Source: Streptomyces sp. CB02261
GTDB lineage: Bacteria > Actinomycetota > Actinomycetes > Streptomycetales > Streptomycetaceae
NCBI RefSeq assembly: GCF_001905665.1
Contig: NZ_LIVX01000006.1
Location: 124,001 to 188,000 of the forward strand
Direction of reading: 5' to 3'
Length of the DNA stretch: 64,000 nt
Shown: positions 43,533 through 52,810 of the stretch, piece after piece
Layout: each line of letters begins with the position of its first letter
Position numbering within the stretch: the stretch's first letter is position 1
Notes under the pieces: model-generated
What the model saw: the letters and a program-made list of their open reading frames with translations, nothing else
Database searches by the model: none
What the model was told of the DNA's origin: nothing
Made by a program: the position numbers and the translations under genes

Positions 43533-44387
43533 ATGGCCAACGAGCCGGTCAACACCTCGATCCAGAACAAGTACGCGGAGCAGCTCGCCTCTGATCTCGC
43601 CTCCAACCAGGCGGAACAGGCGACGCTCACAGTGCGGCTGAGTCAGCTTCAGGAGGAGGAGAAGTGGCTCACCAAGACGCTGGAGTCTCTGCCGACGGCC
43701 GTCGAGGGTGAAACGGCTGCAGATGTCGAGTCGGTGGGCAGCACCGCTCCGGTTGCCGCTGGCACGGAGGCGGCGGCCGTTCCGCAGCCGAGGGCGGAGA
43801 AGACCGGGGGCACCGCTTCGGTGAGGAAGTCGCCGGCGAAGAAGGCCACGGCGGCCAAGCGTGCCACCGCGAAGGCTCCGGCCAGTAAGAAGGCTCCCGC
43901 GGCCAAGAAGGCTTCGGCCGCCAAGGGGGTTCCGGCCGCCAAGGAGGCTCCGGCCGAAAAGGCGCCGGCCGCCGAGAAGGCTGCGGTCGAGGAGACTCAG
44001 GGAGCGAAGAAGGCTGCGTCCGGAAAGGCGCCGGCGGCCAAGAAGACGGCCGTCAAGAAGGCCACGGCGGCTTCGGCCAAGAAGACCGTGAAGTCCGTGG
44101 GCCCCACGCTCGGCGAGCTCCTCAAGGAGCTTCTGGCCCAGCAGCCCGGTGAGCCGAAGAAGGTCAGCGAGATCGGCTCCGAGCTGAAGGCGGCCCACCC
44201 CGAGCGCACGACGTCGGACCAGGTTGTCCGCAACACCCTGGAGAGGCTGGTGGTGAAGGACGGTCTGGAGAAGGACACCCGGCAGGGGGTCGTCCTCTAC
44301 ACCTGGCCCACGCCCGAGGCCCACGCCCCTGCCGCGGCGCAGGTACGAGACGGAGAGCCCGCCGAGGCGGCCACGGCCGGAGTCTGA
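43533..44387 (+). CDS. Histone-H1-like Lys/Ala-rich protein with winged helix
   Basis: A 284-residue protein in three parts. Residues 1-50 are a helical, probably coiled-coil segment (LASNQAEQATLTVRLSQLQE). Residues about 85-195 are a Lys/Ala/Pro-rich tail with many AAKK/APAKK repeats, like histone H1 or bacterial HU tails. Residues about 200-268 are a winged-helix-like domain (LGELLKELLAQQPGEPKKVS, VVRNTLERLVVKDGLEKD). The architecture suggests a nucleoid-associated or regulatory DNA-binding protein; this is inferred. ATG 43533 with AAGGAG 10 nt upstream is preferred over GTG 43524, which lies too close to that site. Confidence 0.82.
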   Translation: MANEPVNTSIQNKYAEQLASDLASNQAEQATLTVRLSQLQEEEKWLTKTLESLPTAVEGETAADVESVGSTAPVAAGTEAAAVPQPRAEKTGGTASVRKSPAKKATAAKRATAKAPASKKAPAAKKASAAKGVPAAKEAPAEKAPAAEKAAVEETQGAKKAASGKAPAAKKTAVKKATAASAKKTVKSVGPTLGELLKELLAQQPGEPKKVSEIGSELKAAHPERTTSDQVVRNTLERLVVKDGLEKDTRQGVVLYTWPTPEAHAPAAAQVRDGEPAEAATAGV

Positions 44388-44513
44388 GCGGCGCGGCCGT
44401 AGGGGCTGCCACCGCAGGCGTGAGCGCCACCAGCTGGCCGGACGGCACCGGAAGCCGTTCGTAAGCTGCCTCCTACGGCCACATATCCGACTGGCCCACG
44501 CGCGCTTGGCGCG

Positions 44514-44574
44514 TGTACTTGCTGCCGCAGGCCTCCCGGCGAATGTGCGCGGGGGCCCTGCGGCAGCAAGTACA
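44514..44574. repeat. Perfect 18-bp inverted repeat
   Basis: The arm TGTACTTGCTGCCGCAGG (44514-44531) has an exact reverse complement at 44557-44574, with a 25-bp GC-rich spacer between. It is 127 nt downstream of the H1-like gene. It could be a terminator with a large loop, a protein-binding dyad or a small mobile-element relic. A second small hairpin, ACGCGC / GCGCGT, stands immediately to its left. Confidence 0.8.
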
Positions 44575-44715
44575 AGAATGGCTGTTGGTGTCGTCAGCAG
44601 CGGTCTGCGGGTGTCGCCGAGAGCAAGGCCGACCGGATCGCTGGCCGGCCAGCTTGTCGTGCCGTGCCGTGCCGCGCCGTGCCACTGCACCTCACCGGAC
44701 GCGCCTGTCGGCCCC

Positions 44716-44765
<50 letters not shown>

Positions 44766-44877
44766 GCAAGCATCCCGGCGTAGAGATCACCTGCCGCAAC
44801 CGGACGGCACTTTCACCGAGTGTCGCCCACTCGATGGCGACACCGGCCGAGCCGGCGCGCGGGCGCCATCACGGTTC

Positions 44878-45303
44878 TCAGCACCGTCCGTCGGCCGGGC
44901 ATGCAGCGGCGTCCTCCACCGTCGTACGCACCTTCAGGATGGTGTCGACTCCGGTGATCTCGAGGATCCGTTGCAGCTGTGGTGTCGGCGCGGCCAGGCG
45001 AAGGTCGGCCTCCTTGCGGGTGAGGATCAGCAGGTTCAACAGCGCCGAGTCCGCGAAGGTGATGCCGGAGGCGTCCAGGACGATCGGCCGGTGCTCCGCG
45101 GACGCGGCGGCCAGCACAGCTGCCAGAGGGTCGATCGACTCCATGTCGTAGGAGCCACGAGGGACGACGACGCACGCGCCGTGTCTCTCGTACTGCGTCA
45201 CCGCAGCCCGCTCCAGGACGCTCACGACGCCCTGCTCACCTGCTCGGTCCCCGCCCGCACCGTCCGCGCAACGTGGTGTGGTGACGGCATCGCCCAAAGG
45301 CAT
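44878..45303 (-). CDS. STAS-domain anti-sigma factor antagonist
   Basis: A 141-residue cytoplasmic protein. A 35-residue polar tail is followed by a STAS domain (about 38-130). The motif ITFADSALLNLL carries the Ser that anti-sigma kinases phosphorylate in SpoIIAA/RsbV-type antagonists. Such proteins sequester anti-sigma factors when unphosphorylated and release stress sigma factors. No kinase or sigma gene is next to it, which is usual for Streptomyces paralogues. ATG 45303 has GGAGGGG 7-9 nt upstream. It diverges from a winged-helix gene across a 104-nt shared promoter region. Confidence 0.87.
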   Translation of the reverse strand: MPLGDAVTTPRCADGAGGDRAGEQGVVSVLERAAVTQYERHGACVVVPRGSYDMESIDPLAAVLAAASAEHRPIVLDASGITFADSALLNLLILTRKEADLRLAAPTPQLQRILEITGVDTILKVRTTVEDAAACPADGRC

Positions 45304-45407
45304 CTTCGGACCCCTCCTGTGGCTCTCACGCGGAATCATGCCATCCGTTACGCGAAAAGTATGTCATGTATGAGGTGTCCGGCAAAGATGTTCCGTAGAA
45401 TGAGGTC

Positions 45408-45764
45408 ATGGTCGGAGTGCCTGAATCACACAACGGATGGACGTTCGTCACCAACCACGCACGCGTGCTGGCGGTGATCGCCGACAACCCGAACGTCCGG
45501 ATCCGCGACATCGCCGCCCACTGCCGGCTCACGGAGCGGGCCGTCCAGCGGATCATTTCCGATCTCGAGCAGGACGGTTACCTCTCCCACACCCGCGACG
45601 GGCGCAGCAACACCTACCGCATCGAGCCCGGCAAAGTGCTGCGCCACCCGGCGGAAGCGGGCCTGCCCGTCGCCTCCCTGCTCTCCCTGCTCGTCCAGGA
45701 CGAGACTCACCGGGCCCAGAAGGCGCAGGCGCAGTCGCCGCGTCTCGCGGACACCACCGCGTAA
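45408..45764 (+). CDS. Winged-helix (MarR/ArsR-like) transcriptional regulator
   Basis: A 118-residue protein. Residues about 12-80 form a winged helix-turn-helix: HARVLAVIADNPNVRIRDIA, then LTERAVQRIISDLEQDGYL and the wing HTRDGRSNTYRI. The C-terminal 40 residues are polar and helical. It resembles small helix-turn-helix regulators of the MarR group found beside STAS genes in Streptomyces. The start ATG 45408 has GAGG just upstream. It is divergent from the STAS gene and may act on the shared intergenic region; this is inferred. Confidence 0.82.
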   Translation: MVGVPESHNGWTFVTNHARVLAVIADNPNVRIRDIAAHCRLTERAVQRIISDLEQDGYLSHTRDGRSNTYRIEPGKVLRHPAEAGLPVASLLSLLVQDETHRAQKAQAQSPRLADTTA

Positions 45765-45933
45765 GGCAGAGCGGTATCCGGGGCGACTGCGGCGGATCCC
45801 GCGGTGTGTGGGGTCGGTAGGCGGTTGCGGGCCCGACGTATGCGTACAGGCCGGACCTGTGGGGGGTCGGCGGAACGGGGGCTCGGTGGTTGCGGTACCG
45901 GAGAAGCGGGCTGGGGCGTGTGCGTACGAGGAC

Positions 45934-47343
45934 ATGACCCCGAACCAGCGGATGACCAACCGGTTCCACCTCTCCTGCCTGGCGACGCTGATCCCGTACC
46001 ACCAGCGGCCCGCCGCCCTGGAGGCCTGGTTGGACATCGACCCGACCCTGTTCTTCATGGGGTTCGACCCGCCCGCCCCCGTCGTGGAGGCCGTCCTGCG
46101 GCTGGGCGGCACAAGGCTGCGGGCCGCCCTCGCGCACACCGTCGGAAACGAAGGCACCCAGCGGGCCCTGTTCGACCTCGACGTACTCGAGGTCGACGCG
46201 GCACTGCTGGGCAACCACCGGCTGGGGTACGCGACGCTGTGCCTGTTGCGGGTACGGGATCCCATCGCCGCCGCGACCAGCCGTTCGTACCACCAGGGCC
46301 ATCATCGGCGGGCCCTGTTCTCGAGCGACGCCGCCCTTGCGGCGGCCGCCCTCCTCGACCTGCGTGGCGAGCACCCGCCTACGGCTCGCGCCACCGCCTG
46401 GGAGACCGTACGCGCCGCGGGAGGAACGGCACGAGTACGAGAACTGGCCGGACTGCTGCCCGGCCGCGGCGGTCCGACAGATGCCGACGCCGATGTCGTC
46501 GCGGCCTGCGCCGAGGCCGATCCGGAGCCGTTCCTCGACTGCGCGGCCGAGCGACGGCTCGGGACGGGCGCGCTGCTGCGCCGCCTGCGCGCCGCGCATC
46601 GCCCGGACTCCCCGCCATGGAAGGTGCAACAGGTCATGCGGTCGATCCTTGAGGAGCCGTACCGCATCGATTGGCGCCTGGTCGCGGCGGCCCGCCTAGG
46701 CCATCGGCTGCCTCGTACGGCAGCGGAAGTCCTGCGCTCGCGCCCCGAGTGTCCGCCCGAGGTCGCAGTCGTTCTCAGGACCGGCCGACCGGCCGTCCCC
46801 GGTCGCCCGTTGCCGCCGCCCGCTCGCGAGGCAGAGGTACGACAGCCGCCCCGGCGCCCCGACAGCCACTGGGTCCCCCCGTGGCAGCCGCCCGGCGACA
46901 CGGGACCGTTCGGCGACACCGCCGCCTCGGCCCGCCAGGCGCTGCGGACGATGACCGTCGTCTACGACGCCCACCGGGACCCGGATGCCCCCCACCTCGG
47001 CCATCTCAGCGCGGTTCTCGAACGCGGGCAGCTGTCGGCGGCGGAGGCGGTCCCCCTGATGCGTCCCGCGAGCCTGCTGACCTCGTGGGTCGGACAACAC
47101 TCCGGCTGGGCCGACGTCTCGCGCGCAGCCTGGAGCGGCCGTGCAGCCCTCCACGTGGAGACGGCCGCCCTGCTGGCCTGCTGGAGCAACGGTGGTGTCC
47201 CCGCCGAGTGGTGGGCAGCGCTCCTACCCCGGCTGTGGCACTTCCCGGGCACGCTGCCCGACCTGCTGGCCGAGGTGTCGGGCTCGCGCTCGGACGGACG
47301 GGAAGAGTCCGGCCCGGAGGATTTCGACGAACCGGAGCGATAG
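45934..47343 (+). CDS. Hypothetical protein, 469 residues
   Basis: I do not recognise a family. The protein is Ala/Leu/Arg-rich, soluble and mainly helical, with a proline-rich break (about 290-330: RPAVPGRPLPPP) separating two halves. Features such as LEAWLDIDPTLFFMGF and SLLTSWVGQHSGWADVS are protein-like, and third-position G/C bias is strong throughout. The start is uncertain: ATG 45934 is chosen because conserved-looking sequence begins there (MTPNQRMTNRFHL), but GTG codons upstream, as far as 45808, are possible. It stands alone on the plus strand. Confidence 0.65.
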   Translation: MTPNQRMTNRFHLSCLATLIPYHQRPAALEAWLDIDPTLFFMGFDPPAPVVEAVLRLGGTRLRAALAHTVGNEGTQRALFDLDVLEVDAALLGNHRLGYATLCLLRVRDPIAAATSRSYHQGHHRRALFSSDAALAAAALLDLRGEHPPTARATAWETVRAAGGTARVRELAGLLPGRGGPTDADADVVAACAEADPEPFLDCAAERRLGTGALLRRLRAAHRPDSPPWKVQQVMRSILEEPYRIDWRLVAAARLGHRLPRTAAEVLRSRPECPPEVAVVLRTGRPAVPGRPLPPPAREAEVRQPPRRPDSHWVPPWQPPGDTGPFGDTAASARQALRTMTVVYDAHRDPDAPHLGHLSAVLERGQLSAAEAVPLMRPASLLTSWVGQHSGWADVSRAAWSGRAALHVETAALLACWSNGGVPAEWWAALLPRLWHFPGTLPDLLAEVSGSRSDGREESGPEDFDEPER

Positions 47344-47682
47344 GACGGACCGGAGGGATGGGACCCACCGCAGGGGCCCGGCCGGGAGGAAGCTGCGGGC
47401 CTCCCCCGACACTGACGTCGGCTCGCATCCGCCCCTTGGCGCGCCCGGCCCATGACGAGGAGGGGGCGAGGCCGCGCCAAATCGGCTCGGGCACTCGAGA
47501 CGGTTCCGGTGGGTGCGACAGCCCCCGCACGACTGTCGTCGCGCTCGGTCAGCCCCCTCTCGGAGTGAGCCGCAGTCGGATCCCTTGGGCACGGCTCGCC
47601 GGCGCCGTGGCTAGGTGCCGGCGGCCCTGCTGTCGCAGAGCTGTCTCATCTCGTGGGCCAAGCCATGTTCAACGGCAACGGA
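47344..47682. other. Intergenic region between convergent genes
   Basis: 339 bases between the stops of the 469-residue hypothetical gene and the phytoene-synthase-like gene. Neither strand offers a frame with a plausible start and ribosome binding site. No strong hairpin was noticed. Confidence 0.4.
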
Positions 47683-48627
47683 TCAGGTGTTGGCGGGCTT
47701 CGAGTAGGGCCGTGAGGCGTCGGACCCGAGGCGTACGGCCTGCCGGGCGCGTGCCGCCGTCTCACGCAGCAGGAGAGCGGCGGCTGCCGGTGCCGGTGGG
47801 CCGGAGCTCCTCGTCGCAAGGGACGCGCCCGCGCGGCGTACCGCGTTGAGCCGGAGGTGCTGGACGCCTACGAGCGCCCGGAGGAAGGGCCGATACGCAA
47901 GGTCGACGACATCCGCGAGGGGACCGGCCGCCGCCAGGTCGGTGGCGGCCCGGTCCGCCTGCTCCTCGACGAGCCGGCCCAGCCCGGCGCCGGGCCGGGA
48001 GAGGTCCGCGCCGTGGCGGGCCACCGCGTCGGCGGGGATACCTGGCCGGCCCGCGCGCACGTCCTCCGGGAGGTCCTCCAGGAAGTCGATGCGCTGCATG
48101 GCGCGGATGAGCCGATGGCAGCCGTCCACGAACGCGGCCCGTTCCGACGCGTCCGCCGGCGCGAGGAGGCAGGCCGTGAGCATCAGCGCGGGCAGGCAGT
48201 ACTCCCGTACGTACTCCTCCAGCTCCTCGTCGTCCGCGATGCTCCGCCACGCGACCTCACGCTCGCAGCCCTGCAGGAACTCGTCCACGTAGGCGCGTAC
48301 GTCCGGGTGCTGCGCGGCGGTGTGCACCAGACAACGGAGCGCGGGCAGTTCGGAGTCGCCTTCGGCAAGGGCCTTCCGTACGAGCGCGTCCCATTCCGCG
48401 AGCGCGGCCGCCCGTTCCTGCGGCGCACCGCGGTCGATCCGGTCGTCGGTGTCGTGCATGAACGCGACGGCTGCCACGACATGCGGCAGCAGCGCGGCTG
48501 GAAGCAGCAACCGCGCGGCCGCGTACTCCGCGGTCCTGTACCTCCGCACCTGCCGCCGCTGCTCCGTGTAGTCCCGCCGTAACCGCCGCTCGTTGACCCC
48601 GGCTCGGTCGAGCGCCCGCTTCCACAT
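47683..48627 (-). CDS. Squalene/phytoene synthase-like protein
   Basis: A 314-residue, all-helical protein of the trans-isoprenyl diphosphate synthase superfamily (squalene/phytoene synthase branch). The two Asp-rich magnesium-binding motifs are present: HDTDDRID (about 58) and QRIDFLEDLPED (about 178). The family condenses two prenyl diphosphates head to head. No desaturase, cyclase or other terpene gene lies nearby, so the product cannot be inferred, and it may be an orphan member with another role. The ATG start overlaps no neighbour. Confidence 0.82.
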   Translation of the reverse strand: MWKRALDRAGVNERRLRRDYTEQRRQVRRYRTAEYAAARLLLPAALLPHVVAAVAFMHDTDDRIDRGAPQERAAALAEWDALVRKALAEGDSELPALRCLVHTAAQHPDVRAYVDEFLQGCEREVAWRSIADDEELEEYVREYCLPALMLTACLLAPADASERAAFVDGCHRLIRAMQRIDFLEDLPEDVRAGRPGIPADAVARHGADLSRPGAGLGRLVEEQADRAATDLAAAGPLADVVDLAYRPFLRALVGVQHLRLNAVRRAGASLATRSSGPPAPAAAALLLRETAARARQAVRLGSDASRPYSKPANT

Positions 48628-48855
48628 GCCGATCTCCTGTCGTCGTCGGCTGTGAGCCTACGGGCGCCCGGGCCGGAAGTCCGGCTGAGCTCCCGATACC
48701 TTCGTCGGCTCGCCGTGGGCCGACTCCTTGCGGGTCGCCTCTGTACTCGGCCTGGACGCTCCCGTGTTCGGGTCGTCGAGCGCCTCGCTTCTCAGGGCGC
48801 TCTTGCGGTTATCGTGCCTGGGGCCCCCGTCGGGGTTGGAGAAGGGACGGGGAAC

Positions 48856-49389
48856 GTGGACGAGGCGTCTGACGCCGTGGGACAAGCGCTGTGCTGCGCC
48901 GCAGCCGTCCGGCTGGGCGGAGCGGTGCAGGTGCTGACCGAGCGGGACGGCCTACTTGATCACTACATCCCGATCATGGCGGGAGTGGAGAGCATCACGG
49001 CATTTCTCAACGGCCACGAACTCGACGACGGCTTGCTCGGCGCCGCGTTTGCCAGGAGCTGGTACCTGGATGCCAGGTACCAGACAGGGCTCCCGGGCTA
49101 TGCATTCGTCAAGGACTGGACGTCTCTGGTTTTCGGCACAGCTGTGCTGACCAGGCCGGAACAACGGAACATCCTGGCCGAGCAGACGCTGGACTTCGCC
49201 TCGAAGGCGGCGGCAGCCTGGCCGTCCGCCGTCCGTGTCAGCTCCTTCGACAGCCTGGCCCGCTTTGAACTGGCCTACCAACAGGAGGCGGAGGACCGGC
49301 TACGGAAGGACGGCCTGCCTGCTCTGTGGAAACTGACGGAAGTCCGGTCGAAGCCGCATCGCCAAGTGGCGGAACAGCTCATCGGGTAG
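48856..49389 (+). CDS. Hypothetical protein, 177 residues
   Basis: I do not recognise a family. The protein is soluble and helical, with HYIPIMAGVESITAFLNGHE and FARSWYLDARYQTGLPGYAF. GTG 48856 is favoured because the sequence turns protein-like there and GAAGGG / GGGG lies just upstream; the frame is open for 68 more codons to the left, but these read as noise. It stands alone between two minus-strand genes. Confidence 0.6.
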   Translation: MDEASDAVGQALCCAAAVRLGGAVQVLTERDGLLDHYIPIMAGVESITAFLNGHELDDGLLGAAFARSWYLDARYQTGLPGYAFVKDWTSLVFGTAVLTRPEQRNILAEQTLDFASKAAAAWPSAVRVSSFDSLARFELAYQQEAEDRLRKDGLPALWKLTEVRSKPHRQVAEQLIG

Positions 49390-49851
49390 TCAGCGCCTCA
49401 GTCGTTCGCGCCGGCCGTGCCCAGGGACGGCAGAAGTCCCTTCCGGTGGTTGGAGATCATGTGGCTTCGATCCCCACGTGCCGCAGCCGGTCGGACTCGG
49501 TCCGGTCGGTGGCCTCCCCTTTGGCCGACGTCGCTACGAAGAGCCGACTGGGGGGCTTGACCAGGGAACCGGCCGACGCGCCGGCATGAGACGAACCGGC
49601 GGGCGCTCGGCGCGCTTTCGGTATGGCGGCCGGCAGGTGCGCGGCCCTCCCCCTCGGTTGCCGCGGGGGGAGGCACGCGGCCGCCTTCGCCAGCCACGGG
49701 TGGCGCGCCGGCGCGCGCCATTGGTCCGCCGACCGCCGGCGGGCGGGCATCCGAAGGAGCTTTCGCGGATGCCCCGGTCACATCCGAGCCCCGATGCCGG
49801 CTTCTCAACAGCGGCAGGGCTGGGCCGGTTCCGCACCCACAGGGCCGTCGT
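49390..49851. other. Intergenic region, no gene supported
   Basis: 462 bases between the 177-residue hypothetical gene and the end of the lipase gene. All frames are Arg/Pro-rich, without ribosome binding sites. No long hairpin or repeat was noticed. Confidence 0.4.
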
Positions 49852-50541
49852 CTAGCTGATGTGCTGCTTGACCTGCTCGTATACCGCTGCGTCGGCCTGC
49901 AGCTCGCTGTGGCCGAGGCATCCGGTCGTGCTGTTGACCGCACCGGCGAGGGCGACGCTGTCCCCGGGGCTGATGACCAAGTCGCACGGGGAGCGCCAGG
50001 TGGCGTAGCGGGGGGAGCCGGGAGTCTCGTCACCGGAGTTGAGGGCGTTCAGGAAGAGGGACCCCGGTCGCATTTCGACGCACGGATCGCCGCCGCACAA
50101 GCGTGCGGCACCGGTGCCGTGGTTGGGCCCTGCCAGGGAGACCCACGCGTCGACCTTGGAAGTGCCCCCGAGGTTCTTGAGGTAGTAGCGGGAGGACAGC
50201 CCGCCCATCGAGTGGGTGACGACGTCGACCTTGGCCGCGCCGGTGCGCGCCAGGACCCGGTCGATCTCCTCGGCCAGCCGCGCAGCGGTTGTGGCATTGG
50301 ACTGCGTGGCGTCATAGGTCCACTGATCCAGGTGGTCGAGCGGCCAGCTATCTGCTTGGAAGCGGCCGGCCATGGTCCGCCAGGTCGACCCGTCAGAGTT
50401 CCAGCCGTGGACGAAGACGACGGGGTCGGGGCGGACGGCCTCGGCCCCGCGCCGGCCGTCGGCTGCGGAGGCGGGTACGGGCGAGAGGGCCACGAGCGCG
50501 AGGAGGAGCGTGCACAAGCTCCTCGACAGATTCCTGATCAT
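49852..50541 (-). CDS. Secreted triacylglycerol lipase
   Basis: A 229-residue protein. A signal peptide (1-27, ending PASA) is followed by a compact alpha/beta hydrolase. It has VVFVHGWNSDGSTW (oxyanion loop), THSMGGLSSRYYL (nucleophile Ser in G/T-H-S-M-G), SLAGPNHGT, and VISPGDSVALAGA leading to a late CLGHSEL with the likely catalytic His. It matches the LipA/lipase-class-2 group of secreted Streptomyces lipases. ATG 50541 directly precedes the signal peptide; an in-frame extension to 50598 is unlikely. Confidence 0.9.
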   Translation of the reverse strand: MIRNLSRSLCTLLLALVALSPVPASAADGRRGAEAVRPDPVVFVHGWNSDGSTWRTMAGRFQADSWPLDHLDQWTYDATQSNATTAARLAEEIDRVLARTGAAKVDVVTHSMGGLSSRYYLKNLGGTSKVDAWVSLAGPNHGTGAARLCGGDPCVEMRPGSLFLNALNSGDETPGSPRYATWRSPCDLVISPGDSVALAGAVNSTTGCLGHSELQADAAVYEQVKQHIS

Positions 50542-50926
50542 GCCCGGTTTGTAATGCTCAGGGGGCCCGTGCCAACAGGTCTGGACGCATAGCCTCACCC
50601 GCCCGGAGGCAGCATTTCACCGCAGAAACGTGACAGCCCGAGGCCGGACACATAAGTGGACGATATCCAGGTCGACACCAGACACCATGACATCGGGGCA
50701 GAACCCAAGCGGCGCTCTCTCCGGGCGCCAGCCCTTTTCACCCTCACGGCACCCCTGGTCCCAGCTCCGGGGGTGACCGCGGGGCCCGTCGAACCGGGTA
50801 CAGCGCGGTGGGGGCGGAACCGCAGCTGGCTGTCGTCCCCGTCTGGCCGGGGTCGAAGCGTCACGACGGGGTAGCCGAACTCGTACCGCCAAGAAGGTTG
50901 CTGGGGACAGACGAACGGGGGAACGA
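50542..50926. other. Intergenic region between divergent genes
   Basis: 385 bases shared upstream by the lipase (minus) and LysE exporter (plus) genes. Open frames here lack ribosome binding sites. Promoters of both genes are expected. Confidence 0.4.
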
Positions 50927-51610
50927 ATGTCGGTCGACCTCGTCGGATTCCTCGGCGTCGTGCTGGTGGCGTATGTGGTCCCCGGCCCGGACTTTCTCGT
51001 CGTGGTGCGGGCGGCGGCGGAGGCCCCGTCGAAGGGGCGGGCCGCTGCGCTGGGTGCGCAAGCCGGCCTGTGCGTGCACATGTTCGCTGCCGCCATCGGT
51101 CTCGCCGTCGTAGCCTCCCGCTATCCCGTCGTGTACGACACGGTCAAGCTCCTCGGCGCTGCTTATCTGATCTATCTCGGCGTACGGGCGGTTCGCGCCG
51201 CCAGGCGGGCCGTGCAGGAGCAGCGGCCCGGTGACGCGGCGGCACCTGGCGGACCGGACGTCGGCGACTGTCCTGCACGTCGTCCGGCCGTGGAGGGCAA
51301 GGCCGCTGCAAGGCGATGGCGTTCCGGCTTCACCGAGGGGCTCCTCACGAATGTCCTCAACCCCAAGGCTGCGCTGTTCTTCCTGAGCGTCCTGCCGCAG
51401 TTCGTCGACAGCAATGGTTCGCTGTGGCGGCAGATCCTCTTTCTCGGGATTCTCGACGTGCTCATCGGCGTCGCCTACTGGTTCGTCCTCGTCCTGATCG
51501 CCGCACGGCTGCGAGCTTTGCTGGCCCGGCCGAAGGTGCGGTATCGCTGGGAGCTGACCACGGGCTGTCTGTTCATCGCCATCGGTGTCGGCCTCGCCAC
51601 CGCCGCCTGA
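50927..51610 (+). CDS. LysE-family amino-acid exporter
   Basis: A 227-residue membrane protein of the LysE/RhtB translocator family. It has about six helices, VVPGPDFLVVV at the first helix and GLLTNVLNPKAALFFLSVLP in the middle, both family hallmarks. A polar loop (about 92-122, rich in Ala/Pro/Arg and holding one Cys) between helices 3 and 4 is longer than usual. The family exports amino acids or small metabolites with proton exchange. ATG 50927 has GGGGGA 6-8 nt upstream. It is probably a single-gene unit. Confidence 0.9.
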   Translation: MSVDLVGFLGVVLVAYVVPGPDFLVVVRAAAEAPSKGRAAALGAQAGLCVHMFAAAIGLAVVASRYPVVYDTVKLLGAAYLIYLGVRAVRAARRAVQEQRPGDAAAPGGPDVGDCPARRPAVEGKAAARRWRSGFTEGLLTNVLNPKAALFFLSVLPQFVDSNGSLWRQILFLGILDVLIGVAYWFVLVLIAARLRALLARPKVRYRWELTTGCLFIAIGVGLATAA

Positions 51611-52374
51611 CCCGACCGGCGCACGGCGCTGTACGAGTCGTAGGCGACCGCTCAGCTCCACCGCCTGCTCCACGGGTCGGGTCGGATCGGATACTCGGCT
51701 GCGGCTGGGGCGGGGCGGGGGCACATCGCGGGGAGGGTTCCGGTGCTTGTCATGCCTGGTCGGCAGGCTTCGGCGATGGGGCTGTTGGCCGTTGAGGCTG
51801 TGGGGCGGGGAATGACGGTCCTGGCGGCGGAGGAGATCAGTGCGACCGTGGGGCCGGCGGGCCGACGGCGGGGGCACGGCTGGCGGGACAGGTTGGGTTC
51901 GCGTTGCTCGAGCCGCCGGATGCCTGGCTGTCGTGGAGATCGCCGACGTCGTCGACCACCTGGTGGCTGCGGCGGGGGCCGCCATGCCGAGCACCGCCGT
52001 GGTGGACGTCGGGCAACTGCTCGACCCGTACCGGGCGGCTACCGGTGGGCCGTGGTGGAGGCCAACAGGGCGTAGTTCTCCCCTGCGTATGCCGCTGACC
52101 CGGCGCGAGGGCTGGACGTGGTGCTCCGGGCCGGGCCGCGCGAGCGGGTAAAGCCGCGGGACTTGCCGTTCCTGGGGTGCTGAGCATGTCGTCGGAGCTG
52201 GCGGGGCGCTCACTGGGTGAGTACTCACGCCTCGTTGTCGATCACCGTGTTGCTCCCCCAGCAACGTCTCCGTGTGGTGCTGGCTGTGGGGGCGCCGACG
52301 AGCCCTCCGCCCTGCAAAGTCATCAACCCCGCATCCACGTCACCGTCGTACGTCGTGACGTAGGTCCATGCGGA
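51611..52374. other. Non-coding region with a possible gene remnant
   Basis: No intact gene is supported. Bases about 51928-52050, plus strand, read as protein-like sequence with strong third-position G/C (VVEIADVVDHLVAAAGAAMP, then VVDVGQLLDPYRAA), flanked by frame breaks on both sides. This may be a decayed gene; I cannot name the family. The rest shows nothing. Confidence 0.35.
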
Positions 52375-52429
52375 CCCGCCCCGGGGTGCCCTCCAGACCG
52401 ATGGCGGCTGGAGGGCACCCCGGGGCGGG
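52375..52429. terminator. Perfect 22-bp stem-loop
   Basis: The arm 52375-52396 (begins CCCGCCCCGGGGTGCC) pairs without mismatch with 52408-52429, leaving an 11-nt loop. It is very stable and lies between the LysE exporter region and the converging minus-strand small membrane protein gene. It is most simply a bidirectional terminator. Confidence 0.72.
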
Positions 52430-52546
52430 GGTGTACTTCGATGCAGGGCTACCCCCTCGCGTGGCGGGAAGTCTTACCCGTCATCACTCAGTGGGCCCCG
52501 CTGGCCGCGACTACGCGGGGGTTCGAGCGGCTGTCGCGGCATGGTG

Positions 52547-52720
52547 TCAGGAGCGCCGTCTACCGCTCCGGCCGGCGCCTATGCCCGCAACCTGCAGAGC
52601 CAGGGCCGTGAGCCCGAGCAGCATCAAGTTCGTCGAGGAGAACGCCTCATTGGTGCTGATGTCCGCCGCGTTGATCAGGAAGGCGATGAAGAACAGCACC
52701 GCCGCAGCTATGCCAAGCAT
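52547..52720 (-). CDS. Small membrane protein, 57 residues
   Basis: Found by translating the minus strand. ATG 52720 has GAGGAG 7 nt upstream. The protein starts MLGIAAAVLFFIAFLINAAD and has a second hydrophobic helix, LMLLGLTALALQVAGIG, with a basic tail ending GRRRS. Two membrane helices joined by a polar loop (ISTNEAFSSTN) fit the small hypothetical membrane proteins common in Streptomyces. The function is unknown. Confidence 0.75.
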   Translation of the reverse strand: MLGIAAAVLFFIAFLINAADISTNEAFSSTNLMLLGLTALALQVAGIGAGRSGRRRS

Positions 52721-52810
52721 GAACAAGCTCCTCTCGAAGGGTGCTGTCCGTATGCCCCCGCATCATCCTTGTAAGCCGATACCGGACGACTCCCTGGCGT
52801 GTCGGAGATG

